A stretch of DNA of 32,330 bases, from NCBI RefSeq assembly GCF_001513965.1, contig NZ_KQ948029.1, forward strand, positions 1-32,330, given 5' to 3'. Position 1 is the first letter of the stretch. Every line of letters starts with the position of its first letter. Shown in pieces: positions 16,578 through 32,330 of the stretch. Both the position numbers and the translations under genes were made by a program. This DNA comes from Streptomyces cellostaticus. Lineage in GTDB: Bacteria > Actinomycetota > Actinomycetes > Streptomycetales > Streptomycetaceae. The notes under the pieces were generated by a model. It worked only from the letters and a program-made list of their open reading frames with translations. It ran no database searches and had not been told where the DNA came from.

Positions 16578-17555
16578 TCAGTGCGCCAGTGCCCGGCGCC
16601 GGGCCACGGCCGAGACGACGTCGTCGACGGCCCGGCGCAGGGGAACCCCGGGCTCCCACCCGGTCACGTTCCGGAAATCCGAGGAGTCGATGTCGAGGTC
16701 GCGGAAGTCGCCGGTCTCGGCGTAGTCGGGGGGATCCACCGACAGCACCGGAACGGGCGGCCGTCCGGTGTGGCGGGCCGCGCTGTCGGCGATGGCCCGG
16801 AACAGATCGCCGAGTGCGACGACGTGCCCGCCCACCGCGCAGGCCCGGCCGTTCAGGTCCGCCGCGTGGTCCAGCGCGGTGGTGAAGGCGCGGGCCGCGT
16901 CACTCACGTCGAGGAATTCGCGCCGCATGGTGCCGTCGTGCCACAGGGTGAGGGCCTCGCCGGACAGGGCCCGGTCGGCCATCGCGGGTGTCACGCCGGC
17001 GTCGCTGCCGACGGTGGTGGGCAGGCGCAGCGCGATGCCACGGACGGTGCCGCGGGCCGCGGCGTCGAGCAGGTGCCGCTCGGCGGCGGCCTTCTGCCGG
17101 GCGTAGGCGCTGCGCTGGGGGCCGCTGTCCGTCGTCTGGTTGGTGCCGGCCAGGACGACGGTCGGGCCGGGCCCTGCGCCGGGTGCCGCGGCGCACCGCG
17201 CGATCACCTCACGCACCAGGTCCACGTTCACCCGCTCCGTCTCCGGGTCCGAGGCCGCGGACCGCCACGAGCCCTGGCCCGCCATACGGGCGACCAGGTG
17301 GATGACCGCGTCGGCGCCGCTGACCGCGTCGGCGACGGCGCCCTCCTCGGTGAGGTCGGCCCGCATCACCTCCGTCACCGCCCGGCCGCCGGCCGGCACG
17401 GCGAAGGGGCCGCGCGCCACCGCGCGCAGCCGGATCCGACGGCGGGAGAGCTCCCGCACCACGGCGGAACCGATGTACCCGGAGGCGCCCAGGACGACGA
17501 CCAGGGGAGGGCGGGAGGTGTCCCGCCCGGTGCCGGAGGAAAGGGGACCGGCCAT
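16578..17555 (-). CDS. dTDP-4-keto-6-deoxy-L-hexose 4-ketoreductase (EryBIV/TylCIV-like)
   Basis: The 325-aa short-chain dehydrogenase/epimerase has a Rossmann start VVLGASGYIGSAVVREL and the catalytic YARQK (YxxxK). Long stretches resemble EryBIV, the last enzyme of dTDP-L-mycarose synthesis: IRLRAVARG, IHLVARMAGQGSWRSAASDPETERVNVDLV, LTLWHDGTMRREFL and DIDSSDFRNVTGW. It would reduce the 4-keto group to finish the activated L-sugar. The frame is open to 17636. The ATG at 17555 is preferred because AGAGG lies just upstream and the EryBIV-like region begins soon after. It is transcribed divergently from the glycosyltransferase at 17713. The EryBIV likeness argues against a mycinose-type (TylD) role. 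Confidence 0.88.
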   Translation of the reverse strand: MAGPLSSGTGRDTSRPPLVVVLGASGYIGSAVVRELSRRRIRLRAVARGPFAVPAGGRAVTEVMRADLTEEGAVADAVSGADAVIHLVARMAGQGSWRSAASDPETERVNVDLVREVIARCAAAPGAGPGPTVVLAGTNQTTDSGPQRSAYARQKAAAERHLLDAAARGTVRGIALRLPTTVGSDAGVTPAMADRALSGEALTLWHDGTMRREFLDVSDAARAFTTALDHAADLNGRACAVGGHVVALGDLFRAIADSAARHTGRPPVPVLSVDPPDYAETGDFRDLDIDSSDFRNVTGWEPGVPLRRAVDDVVSAVARRRALAH

Positions 17556-17668
17556 TGCTGTTGCCTCTTTTCGTGGCGTGCTGCCGCCACGCGCCCTCAA
17601 GGACTGCTCGTCCCCGGATCCAGGGGAGATCGGCACGCGTGTGCAGGGGCCGGGCGCGGCGACAGAAT

Positions 17669-17685
17669 CGTCAACTGTCCGTCAA
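17669..17685. promoter_or_regulatory. 11-bp-spaced CGTCAA direct repeats in a divergent promoter
   Basis: CGTCAA occurs at 17669-17674 and again at 17680-17685, exactly 11 bp apart, between the divergent 4-ketoreductase and glycosyltransferase genes. Direct repeats on one helical face near a -35 region are typical of SARP activator sites. No SARP gene is in the window and the match is short. Confidence 0.3.
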
Positions 17686-17712
17686 TGGATATCGAGTCTG
17701 AGGGAGTTGTCC

Positions 17713-18987
17713 ATGCGTGTGCTCATCCCGGCGTTCGCGCACACCTCGCATTTCCATGGCCTCGTGCCTCTCGCGGGGGCCTTGCGTGCCGCGGGGCATG
17801 ACGTGCGCGTGGCCAGTCAGCCCGGATTCGCGGACACGATCACCGGTGCCGGGCTCACCGCCGTACCGGTGGGGGCGGATCACCGGCTGCTCGAGGCGAT
17901 GCAGGAGAAGGGCGCGGAACTCCAGAAGTACTCCGCGAACATCGACCTGTCCCGCCCGGAAGGGTTCGACTGGGACTATCTGTTCAATCTGTTCGACTTG
18001 TCCGTTCCCTATTTCTACTCGGTGATCAACGACGACTCTTTCGTCGAAGGGCTCGTCGAGTACGCCCGTCATTGGCAGCCGGACCTGGTGCTGTGGGAGC
18101 CGTACACGTTCGCCGGAGCGATCGCCGCCCGGGCGTGCGGCGCCGCCCACGCCCGGGTTCTGGGCGCGAGCGACCTGAACGCCTACTTCCGCCGGGCATT
18201 CGTCGAGCGGCTCGGCGAGCGGCCCGCCGGCGAGCGCCCCGACCCGCTGCGGGACTGGCTGACCGACGCCGCCGGACGGTACGGGGTGTCCTACGACGAG
18301 GAGCTGGTGGTCGGCCAGTGGACCGTCGACATGCTGCCCGAGCGTTTCCGGCTCGACCTGTCGCTGCCGACGGTGCCCCTGCGTTACGTGCCCTACAACG
18401 GCGCCGCCGTCGTCCCGGACTGGCTGAAGACGGCCGGGACCCGGCGGCGGGTGTGCCTGACGACGGGGTCCACCGGGACCAGCTTCACCGCCGACCCGGC
18501 GGTCTTCCACCGCTACCTCCAGGTCCTCGCGGAGGTCGACGCGGAGATCGTCGTCACCGCCGACGCCGCCGCTCTCCAGGAGGCCGGCCCCTTGCCGGAG
18601 AACGTCCGGGCCGTCGGCTTCGCCCCCCTGGACGTCCTGCTGGAGGACTGTTCGGCGGTGATTCACCACGGCGGCTTCGGCACCTGGTCGACGGCCCTGT
18701 ATCACGGGGTGCCGCAGGTCATGGTGCCGTTCGTGTGGGACACCGTCCTGCGGGCGCAGCAGACGGCGGCCGCGGGCGCGGGCCTGTACCTGAGGGAGGG
18801 CGAGGTGACGGCCGAGGAACTCCGCGACAGCGTGGCCCGGGTACTCGCCGAACCCTCGTTCCTCGACCAGGCCCGCCGGCTGCGGGACGAGGTCCGCGCC
18901 GAGCCCAGCCCCCGGGACGTGGTGACCGTCCTGGAGGAAATCACCGCAGGTCACCGGGGCGTCGGCACGGTGGCGGCCGCCGGCTGA
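17713..18987 (+). CDS. Macrolide-sugar glycosyltransferase (EryCIII/DesVII/EryBV family)
   Basis: The 424-aa GT1-family enzyme attaches a TDP-deoxysugar to the macrolactone. Matches to EryCIII/EryBV-type enzymes include MRVLIPAF at the start, AGHDVRVASQPGFADTITGAGLTAVPVGADH, DLVLWEPYTFAGAIAA, EELVVGQWTVD, RYVPYNGAAVVPDWL, RRRVCLTTGSTGTS and the sugar-nucleotide motif HHGGFGTWSTALYHGVPQV. The ATG at 17713 has AGGGAG at 17701-17706, though the frame is open much further upstream. EryCIII and DesVII need a P450-like helper lacking the haem Cys, while EryBV-type enzymes do not. No helper gene is in the window. It could transfer chalcose (C5) or the L-sugar (C3); sequence alone does not decide. 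It is convergent with the radical SAM gene, only 21 bp away. Confidence 0.92.
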   Translation: MRVLIPAFAHTSHFHGLVPLAGALRAAGHDVRVASQPGFADTITGAGLTAVPVGADHRLLEAMQEKGAELQKYSANIDLSRPEGFDWDYLFNLFDLSVPYFYSVINDDSFVEGLVEYARHWQPDLVLWEPYTFAGAIAARACGAAHARVLGASDLNAYFRRAFVERLGERPAGERPDPLRDWLTDAAGRYGVSYDEELVVGQWTVDMLPERFRLDLSLPTVPLRYVPYNGAAVVPDWLKTAGTRRRVCLTTGSTGTSFTADPAVFHRYLQVLAEVDAEIVVTADAAALQEAGPLPENVRAVGFAPLDVLLEDCSAVIHHGGFGTWSTALYHGVPQVMVPFVWDTVLRAQQTAAAGAGLYLREGEVTAEELRDSVARVLAEPSFLDQARRLRDEVRAEPSPRDVVTVLEEITAGHRGVGTVAAAG

Positions 18988-19008
18988 GCCCGGGGCCGGG
19001 CGGTGCGC

Positions 19009-20526
19009 TCACGCCGTGCCGCCCGTGCCCAGCAGGCCCCGGTGCGCCGCCCAGCCGTCGGCGATGTCCTGTTCCAGCTGGTTGAGCCGGGCGGTCACGA
19101 CCTGGTCGAAACCGTCGAGGAAGTACTCGTCGCCGGGCCGCGGCTCGATGTGCGGATTCCTCTCGACGAACTCGCGGACCACGTCGTGCAGGCTCCTGGT
19201 CGGGGTGACGCGTCCGGCGATGTAGCGGCGCGCGCCCTCGAGTTCGGGGAACCCCGACTCGCGGTAGAGGTAGACATCGCCCAGGAGGTCGACCTGCACC
19301 GCGACCTGCGGATGCGCCGCGCCGCGCATGGTCTGCGGGGTAATGCGCAGCAGTTCGGCGTCCACCCCGGCGCGCAGGCTCTCCAGCGCGTACCCGAGAT
19401 CGATGTTCAGCGCGGGGGTGCGCTCCGCTGCGTAGGCGGTGAAGTCCCGCAGCGCGTCGCGCAGTTGGGTGCGCTCGTCGGCCGCCAGCCGGCCGTCGTC
19501 ACGGCCGCTGTAGTCCTCGCGCACCGTCACGAAGTCCAGGGGACGGCCGGGGGAGTGCTCGTTCAGCTCGGCCACGAAGTCCACCAGGTCCATGAGCCGA
19601 TCGGCCCTGCCGGGCAGGACGATGTAGTTGAGGCCGAGCCGCAGCGGGGCCTGCCGTGCGGCCCGCTCGGCCATGAAGGAACCCAGGTTCTCCTTGACCC
19701 GCCTGAAGGCGCGCGGTTTGGTCGTGGTGGCTTCGTACTCGGTGTCGTTCAGGCCGTACAGCGAGGTACGGATCGCGTGCAGCGACCACAGTCCCGGCTG
19801 GCGCTCCAGCGTCCTGTCGGTGAGCGCGAAGGCGTTGGTGTACAGCGTCATGTCGAGTCCGCGCCGGCCGCCGCGCGCCGCCAGTTCGCCGAGCCCCGGG
19901 TTGGTGAGCGGTTCGAGCCCGCCGGAGAAGTAGACCGTCGAGGGCTGCGTGTCGGGTACCTCGTCGATGACGGAGGCGAACATGGCGTTGCCCTCGTCCA
20001 GGACGGAGGCGTCGTAGCGCGCACCGGTGACACGGACACAGAAGTGGCAGCGGAACATGCAGGTCGGCCCCGGGTACAGGCCCACGCTGTAGGGGAAGGC
20101 CGGACGCCCGTGCACCACCGCGTCGAGCGCGCCCGTGCGTTCCAGCGGAAGGATGGTGTTGGTCCAGTACTTCCCCTCCGGCGCCCGCTGGACGGCCGTT
20201 GCGAGCTCGGGTATGCGGCCGAAGAGGTCGAGAGTTGCGGCGAAGGCCGCCCGGTCCACGCCCAGCAGCCGCCGGGCCTGCTCCAGGGGGGTGAACGGAT
20301 GGGAGCCGAACCGCTCGGCCAGGCCGACGAGGTGCTCCGCCCGTTCCAGGGCCCCCTCGCCGGTGTCGCCGAGGAGTGACAGACGGGTGCGCAGTGCGCG
20401 GATCGCCGCGGCACGGTCACTGCCGGGGCGTGCCACGTCTTCGATCGCCTGCGCGGGCGCTTCCGCTTGGGCGGTGTCCACGAGAACTGTTACCTCCGGG
20501 TCGGGCTGTTGACGGATGGCGCTCAT
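19009..20526 (-). CDS. DesII-like radical SAM dTDP-4-amino-4,6-dideoxyglucose deaminase
   Basis: The 505-aa radical SAM enzyme binds a [4Fe-4S] cluster through Cys156, Cys160 and Cys163 (CMFRCHFC). YFSGGLEPLTNPG follows as the SAM-binding region. The gene immediately follows the DesI-like aminotransferase, with ATGA overlap. In desosamine biosynthesis DesII deaminates dTDP-4-amino-4,6-dideoxy-D-glucose to the 3-keto-4,6-dideoxy sugar, so C4 loses its oxygen. Here the pair would create the 4-deoxy sugar common to desosamine and chalcose. The absence of DesV and DesVI homologues in the window, together with a 3-ketoreductase and O-methyltransferase, favours chalcose. It is slightly longer than DesII at the N terminus. 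An ACP-like or other added domain is not seen. Confidence 0.93.
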   Translation of the reverse strand: MSAIRQQPDPEVTVLVDTAQAEAPAQAIEDVARPGSDRAAAIRALRTRLSLLGDTGEGALERAEHLVGLAERFGSHPFTPLEQARRLLGVDRAAFAATLDLFGRIPELATAVQRAPEGKYWTNTILPLERTGALDAVVHGRPAFPYSVGLYPGPTCMFRCHFCVRVTGARYDASVLDEGNAMFASVIDEVPDTQPSTVYFSGGLEPLTNPGLGELAARGGRRGLDMTLYTNAFALTDRTLERQPGLWSLHAIRTSLYGLNDTEYEATTTKPRAFRRVKENLGSFMAERAARQAPLRLGLNYIVLPGRADRLMDLVDFVAELNEHSPGRPLDFVTVREDYSGRDDGRLAADERTQLRDALRDFTAYAAERTPALNIDLGYALESLRAGVDAELLRITPQTMRGAAHPQVAVQVDLLGDVYLYRESGFPELEGARRYIAGRVTPTRSLHDVVREFVERNPHIEPRPGDEYFLDGFDQVVTARLNQLEQDIADGWAAHRGLLGTGGTA

Positions 20527-21722
20527 GCGGGCACTGCCCCGGCCCACATCGCGTCGATCTGCTCGCCGCGCTCCGCGGCGAGCCGGATGATGCTGCTCAC
20601 CCGGCGGATGTCCTCGAAGGACACCGACGGTCCGGTGGGAAGCGCGAGCACCCGCTCGGACAGGCGCTCGGTGTGCTCGAGCCGCAGCGGGGGATCGGTC
20701 CGGTAGGCGGGCATCAGGTGGCAGGGGGGCGAGAAGTACAGCTGGGGGAAGACCTTCTCGGCCTGCAGCAGCGTCTGCAGCCGGTCGCGGTGCAGACCGG
20801 TGACGGCGTGGTCCGTCAGCAGGATCACGTACTGGTGGTTGTTGCGCTCGCTCTCGTCGAAGGGCAGCACCTCGATGCCGGGGACCCCGCTCAGTTCCGA
20901 CCGGTAGAGGGCGTGGTTCTCGCGGTTGCGCTCGCGGGTCTCGCCGAAGGCGTCGAGGGAGGTCAGGCCCATGGCGGCCGAGCACTCGCTCATCTTGGCG
21001 TTCATGCCGACGGCGGTCACGGACTTGTTCCGGTCGATGCCGAAGCTGCGCAGGGCCACGAGCTGTTCGGCGAGCTCGCCGTCGTCGGTGGTCACCGCGC
21101 CGCCCTCGAAGGACATGACCGTCTTGGTGGCGTGGAAGCTGAACACCTCCGCGTTGCCGAAGCCGCCGATGGGCCGGTCGCCGGAGGTGCAGCCGAAGGC
21201 GTGCGCCGCGTCGAAGAACAGTTTCACCCCGTGTTCCGCGGCCAGCTTCTCCAGCTCGGTCACCGGTGCCGCCCGGCCCCACAGGTGTACGCCGACGATG
21301 GCTCCGGTGGCGGGGGTGATGAGCTCGGCGACCCGCGCCGGGTCGAGGCAGCCGGTGACCGGGTCGACATCGCAGAACACCGGCTCGAGACCGATCCAGC
21401 TCGCCGAGTGGGGAGTGGCCGCGAAGGTCAGCGAGGGCATGATGACCTGTCCGGTGACGCCCGAGGCCCGCAGCACCAGTTGGAGCGCCGCGGTGGCGTT
21501 GCAGGTGGCGACGCAGTACCGCACGCCGGTGATGTCGGCGATACGGCCCTCCAGCTCAGTGGCGAGCGGGCCGCCGTTGGTCAGCCATTCGTTGTCCAGG
21601 GCCCATTCGAGGCGGGCGAGGAACCGTGCCCGGTCGCCGACGGTGGGCATGCCCACCAGGAGCGGGCGCAGGAATGCCGCCGGACCGCCGAAGACCGCGA
21701 GATCGGTGAGGGCACGCTTCAT
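20523..21722 (-). CDS. DesI-like PLP-dependent dTDP-4-keto-6-deoxyglucose 4-aminotransferase
   Basis: The 399-aa sugar aminotransferase is of the DegT/DnrJ/EryC1 family. The PLP-binding Lys is K200 in SFHATKTVMSFEGG, the same position as in DesI as far as I recall. Other family blocks are NEWLTNGGP, CNATAALQLVLRA, MPSLTFAATPH, FFDAAHAFG and NAKMSECSAAMGL. It installs a 4-amino group on dTDP-4-keto-6-deoxyglucose, which the coupled radical SAM enzyme then removes. The start at 21722 lies 3 bp after the P450 stop. Its stop overlaps the DesII-like start, so the P450, aminotransferase and deaminase form one coupled operon. Confidence 0.94.
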   Translation of the reverse strand: MKRALTDLAVFGGPAAFLRPLLVGMPTVGDRARFLARLEWALDNEWLTNGGPLATELEGRIADITGVRYCVATCNATAALQLVLRASGVTGQVIMPSLTFAATPHSASWIGLEPVFCDVDPVTGCLDPARVAELITPATGAIVGVHLWGRAAPVTELEKLAAEHGVKLFFDAAHAFGCTSGDRPIGGFGNAEVFSFHATKTVMSFEGGAVTTDDGELAEQLVALRSFGIDRNKSVTAVGMNAKMSECSAAMGLTSLDAFGETRERNRENHALYRSELSGVPGIEVLPFDESERNNHQYVILLTDHAVTGLHRDRLQTLLQAEKVFPQLYFSPPCHLMPAYRTDPPLRLEHTERLSERVLALPTGPSVSFEDIRRVSSIIRLAAERGEQIDAMWAGAVPA

Positions 21723-21725
21723 CGC

Positions 21726-22940
21726 TCACCGCCAGGAGACGGGCAGCTCGACCGGACCCCGCATGAAGACATGACGCCATGTCAACTCGGAGTCGGGAAC
21801 CGCCAGTTCCAGTGTCGGGAAACGCTTCAGCAGGACGTCGAAGGCGATCTCCGCCTCCGCCCGGGCCAGCGCGGCGCCGAGGCAGTAGTGGATGCCATGG
21901 CCGAAGGTGAGATGGCTGCCGTCGTTCCGGTCGACCCGGAAGGACTGCGGGTCCTCGAACCGGGCCGGATCGCGGTTGGCGGCGGCCAGGTTGATCAGGA
22001 CCGTGCTCTGCGCGTCGATGGACACCCCGCCGATCTCGACGGGCTCCAGGGTGTGCCGGCTCGTCATCTCGATCGGCGCCATGTAGCGCAGGATCTCCTC
22101 CACGGCGGGCCCCGTCAGGGCGTCGTCCGTGCGGAGCCGGGCGAGCTGGTCGGGGTGGGTCAGCAGGAGGAAGGCCCCCGTGCCGAGCACGTTCACCGTG
22201 GTCTCGATCCCGGCGACGAGCAGGAGGAACACCGTCGAGATCAGTTCGGCCTCGGAGAGGCGGTCCCCGGAGTCGCGCAGGTCGACCAGGGCCGACAGCA
22301 GGTCGTCGCCCGGCTCCTCGCGCCGGCGGCGGACCAGGGACCGGACGCACTCGAAGAGGCTGCGGTAGGAGACGGCGTTGCGCTCGGCGAACGCCGGGTC
22401 GCTCTCGACGACGTGCTGGGACCAGGTCTGGAAGTCCGCGCGGTCCTCCTCGGGCACGCCGAGCAGTTCGCACATGACGGTGAGCGGGAGCGGGCGGGCG
22501 AGCGCGCTCACCAGGTCCCCGCCGCCGGTGGCGGCGAACTTCTCCAGCAGGTCCTCGGCGATCTCCTGGATCCGCGGCCGCAGCGCGTTGATGCGCCGCA
22601 TGGTGAATTCCCGGGAGACGAGCTTGCGCAGCCGGCCGTGGTCCGGCTCGTCGCTGCGGAACATGTTCCGCTGGAAGTACTCGATCAGGTCGGCCGGTAT
22701 ACCCGTGGCCGCCGAGAGGTCGATGTCCGACTGCTTCGTGGGGTCGTTGCTGAGCCGGGGGTCGCTCAGCGCGGCCCGTACGTCCTCGTAGCGGTTCACG
22801 AGCCAGACGAAGGAGCCGTCGTAGAAGCGCACCTTGGTGACCGGACGCTGCTCGAGAATGTCCCGGTAGGTCGCGTACTGGTCGGTGTGGAAGAGCTCGC
22901 TGCTCAGGTCCAGAACCTCGGGCAGTTGCGGCTGGTTCAT
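21726..22940 (-). CDS. Cytochrome P450, macrolide hydroxylase candidate
   Basis: The 404-aa bacterial class I P450 has an I-helix AGIETT at 244-249, ExxR at 282-285 and a haem-binding loop FGHGIHYCLG with the Cys ligand at 353. All residues needed for catalysis are present. This separates it from the Cys-lacking P450-like helpers DesVIII and EryCII, although it sits in the sugar operon. It resembles actinobacterial macrolide hydroxylases of the CYP105/107 type. It would hydroxylate or otherwise oxidise the macrolactone or its side chain. Lankamycin-type compounds carry extra hydroxyls that need such enzymes. The ATG at 22940 overlaps the acyltransferase stop (ATGA), with AAAGGA 5 bases upstream. 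A ferredoxin is not encoded nearby. Confidence 0.95.
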   Translation of the reverse strand: MNQPQLPEVLDLSSELFHTDQYATYRDILEQRPVTKVRFYDGSFVWLVNRYEDVRAALSDPRLSNDPTKQSDIDLSAATGIPADLIEYFQRNMFRSDEPDHGRLRKLVSREFTMRRINALRPRIQEIAEDLLEKFAATGGGDLVSALARPLPLTVMCELLGVPEEDRADFQTWSQHVVESDPAFAERNAVSYRSLFECVRSLVRRRREEPGDDLLSALVDLRDSGDRLSEAELISTVFLLLVAGIETTVNVLGTGAFLLLTHPDQLARLRTDDALTGPAVEEILRYMAPIEMTSRHTLEPVEIGGVSIDAQSTVLINLAAANRDPARFEDPQSFRVDRNDGSHLTFGHGIHYCLGAALARAEAEIAFDVLLKRFPTLELAVPDSELTWRHVFMRGPVELPVSWR

Positions 22941-24142
22941 GGTGTCCTTTCACCAGTGAGGGATTCGGATCGCCCGGGAACGCGGGGCGGCTCGTGATGC
23001 ACGCGGACAGCTGCCGAAGGGCGGCTCCAGCGGCGCATGGCGGGCATCTCGACCGCGGTGTGCAGGAGCCAGGCGGCGGCCCAGCAGACGAAGAACAGCA
23101 CCACCGCCAGGCCGGTCAGCGCGAGCAGGCCCGGCCGGAAGTCGTCCGGCAGCACCGCGGTGAAGCAGGCCGTCAGGATCATGTGGTGCACGAGGTAGAA
23201 GGCGAAGGAGAGTTCGCCGAGCCGTACCAGGCGTGGATGGCGTGCCAGGGAGGGGAGGTTCTGCCGGTCCCGGGAGGCGGCCGAGGCGATGAGCACGGCC
23301 AGCGGGATGACGGTCGCGCTCGCCATCGCCCACAGGTGGGGCAGCTTGGTGACCATCGTGGTGATCCCGGCCACCGCGTAGCCGACGACGCACAGGGCGG
23401 CGGCGAGCCGGACGCTGACGACGGGCCACATCCCGTTCTGGACGAGGAGGGCGAGCACGATGCCCAGCGCGAACTCCAGGAGGCGCACGGGGGGCGCCGT
23501 GTAGACGACCCAGAACTGCGTGAGGGTCCAGCCCGCCAGGGGCATGGGCTTGCCGGGCAGCAGAACGGCCAGCTGGGGAACGGCCATGATCAGGGCGGTC
23601 ACCAGGCCCGCGGCCGGCCACAGCCGGCGGCTCGGCAGTCGGCGCAGCGCCCGGAACAGGAACGGGAACAGCAGGTAGAAGAACAGCTCGCAGGCGAGCG
23701 TCCATGAGATCGGGTTGACCGTGGCGGTGAGGATCATGTGGGGCGCCCACGCCTGCACGAGGAAGAGGGCGGCGACGGTCGTCCCCACGGACACGGTGCC
23801 GGTGGTGAGGGCCAGGACGAGACCGGCCGACCACGTCACGACATGGCTGGGGTAGATCTTCACCAGCCGCCGTCGCCAGAAGCCCCGGACGGTGTCACCC
23901 GGCCGCGCCGCGTAGGTCAGGACGAACCCGCTGAGGACGAAGAAGAAGGAGACCCCGACCGGTCCGGCCGGCAGCAGGAAGTAGGCCAGGTTCCGCGAGG
24001 CGGCGTCGGTCTGCGGGTTGAACTGACTCAACGCATGGCAGAGGAACACCAGAAAAGCGGCGAAGAACCGCAGCCCGGTCAGCGACGGCAGCCGGTCGGC
24101 CTGACTCGGGGAAAGCTTGGGAGATGTGTCCGCGGGTAGCAA
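22937..24142 (-). CDS. Membrane O-acyltransferase (acyltransferase-3; MdmB/CarE-like)
   Basis: This 401-aa integral membrane acyltransferase has about ten hydrophobic segments. The N terminus LPSLTGLRFFAAFLVFLCHAL, then GVSFFFVLSGFVLTYA, FWRRRLVKIYPSHVV, NPISWTLACELFFYLLFPFLF and late LSFAFYLVHHMI fit the acyltransferase-3 family. The LTGLRFxAAxxVFLxH start is shared with macrolide O-acyltransferases such as MdmB. It is distinct from the other acyltransferase (15326-16492), so the two probably act at different hydroxyls. The only in-frame start after an upstream stop appears to be TTG at 24142, preceded by AAAGG and GGTGAG. It is the first gene of the operon with P450, aminotransferase and deaminase, and is divergent from the synthase gene. 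Confidence 0.88.
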   Translation of the reverse strand: MLPADTSPKLSPSQADRLPSLTGLRFFAAFLVFLCHALSQFNPQTDAASRNLAYFLLPAGPVGVSFFFVLSGFVLTYAARPGDTVRGFWRRRLVKIYPSHVVTWSAGLVLALTTGTVSVGTTVAALFLVQAWAPHMILTATVNPISWTLACELFFYLLFPFLFRALRRLPSRRLWPAAGLVTALIMAVPQLAVLLPGKPMPLAGWTLTQFWVVYTAPPVRLLEFALGIVLALLVQNGMWPVVSVRLAAALCVVGYAVAGITTMVTKLPHLWAMASATVIPLAVLIASAASRDRQNLPSLARHPRLVRLGELSFAFYLVHHMILTACFTAVLPDDFRPGLLALTGLAVVLFFVCWAAAWLLHTAVEMPAMRRWSRPSAAVRVHHEPPRVPGRSESLTGERTP

Positions 24143-24503
24143 GGCTCACCGGCCTTTCTCTTGGTTGCCGCTGTCCGGGAAAGCTGCTCGGATTCCGGTG
24201 GGGGGAATCTTTCTGCAGGTCAGTTGAATCCGGCTAAAGGGAAGCTCGAGGATCGATGCCGTTCTGCAAAATGCGGCGGATCGGTCAAGTGAGATTCAAT
24301 TGGCTCGTGATGGCCATGGGTGTACGTTCAAATGGCCCCTGATCAAAGGTAGTCGATCGTTTATGGCTCGCGGGGGCGAATGTTCTTTTCTGCGGCTTGC
24401 GCAGCACGTCGGCCGGGTCGCGGTCGAGGTGGTCGGAATTTCCGTAGGCCATGTTTTGCACAGGCCCGCTCCCTGGTGACGCGCGGACGACTAGGAGTCA
24501 GGT
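24143..24503. promoter_or_regulatory. Divergent promoter region between acyltransferase operon and PKS
   Basis: No gene is seen in these 361 bp. The sequence is clearly richer in A and T than its flanks, as expected for a main promoter region. Inverted repeats are GATTCC/GGAATC (24191-24209), TTGAATC/GATTCAA (24224-24230 and 24293-24299) and GGCCAT/ATGGCC (24312-24317 and 24332-24337). TTCTGCA occurs twice (24211 and 24252). Any of these could bind a pathway regulator, but no regulator gene or known consensus supports a specific assignment. AGGAG at 24493-24497 is the ribosome-binding site of the synthase. Confidence 0.6.

Positions 24504-32330
<7,827 letters not shown>

Noticed and set aside
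21726..22940. P450-like glycosyltransferase helper (DesVIII/EryCII)
   Set aside because: The haem-ligand Cys353, ExxR and AGIETT are all intact, whereas the helpers lack the Cys. A catalytic P450 is the better call.
23895..24149. Alternative GTG start giving an 84-aa protein at the acyltransferase 5' end
   Set aside because: It is well placed behind AAAGG, but it leads into a frame with no family likeness. The acyltransferase motifs are in the TTG-24142 frame. A sequencing frameshift here is possible but not needed.

Overview
The window reads as high-GC actinobacterial DNA, most likely Streptomyces. GC is very high, codons end mostly in G or C, GTG starts are common, and reading frames often overlap by ATGA or GTGA. 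It covers the left arm of a 14-membered macrolide gene cluster together with a complete methyl-donor recycling operon. No RNA genes, insertion sequences, CRISPR arrays or attachment sites were seen.

Layout. Positions 1-902 hold no gene I can support, only low-complexity sequence with two families of imperfect direct repeats. Positions 903-8914 (+) hold metK, adoK, metH, metF and ahcY in one tightly packed operon. Together they encode the whole activated methyl cycle: SAM synthesis, removal of SAH and adenosine, and remethylation of homocysteine. A strong bidirectional hairpin ends it. Positions 8993-12340 (-) hold an ABC-F macrolide-type resistance protein, a TylF-type sugar O-methyltransferase and a dTDP-hexose epimerase. 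Divergent from the ABC-F gene are an OleD/OleI-type macrolide glycosyltransferase (12819), a Gfo/Idh/MocA sugar ketoreductase and a membrane O-acyltransferase. Next come a convergent EryBIV/TylCIV-like 4-ketoreductase and a divergent EryCIII/DesVII/EryBV-type glycosyltransferase. Then follows a coupled minus-strand operon (24142 to 19009): O-acyltransferase, cytochrome P450, DesI-like aminotransferase and DesII-like radical SAM enzyme. A 361-bp divergent promoter region leads to a type I polyketide synthase that runs off the right edge (24504-32330).

How the genes fit together. The synthase closely resembles DEBS1 of erythromycin in domain order and in many sequence stretches: loading AT-ACP, module 1 KS-AT(methylmalonyl)-KR-ACP, then the module 2 KS. 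DesI/DesII-like enzymes plus a 3-ketoreductase and an O-methyltransferase, with no DesV or DesVI in the window, fit D-chalcose. The epimerase and EryBIV-like ketoreductase fit an L-mycarose-type sugar such as arcanose. Two membrane acyltransferases would supply two O-acyl groups. Chalcose, an acylated L-arcanose-type sugar and a DEBS-like AT-ACP loader together point to a lankamycin-type macrolide. This is inference, since most of the synthase and several sugar genes lie outside the window. Self-protection seems double: ribosome protection (ABC-F) and macrolide glycosylation (OleD-like). The 478-bp divergent region between these two genes holds candidate leader peptides and hairpins, which makes it the least expected regulatory locus here.
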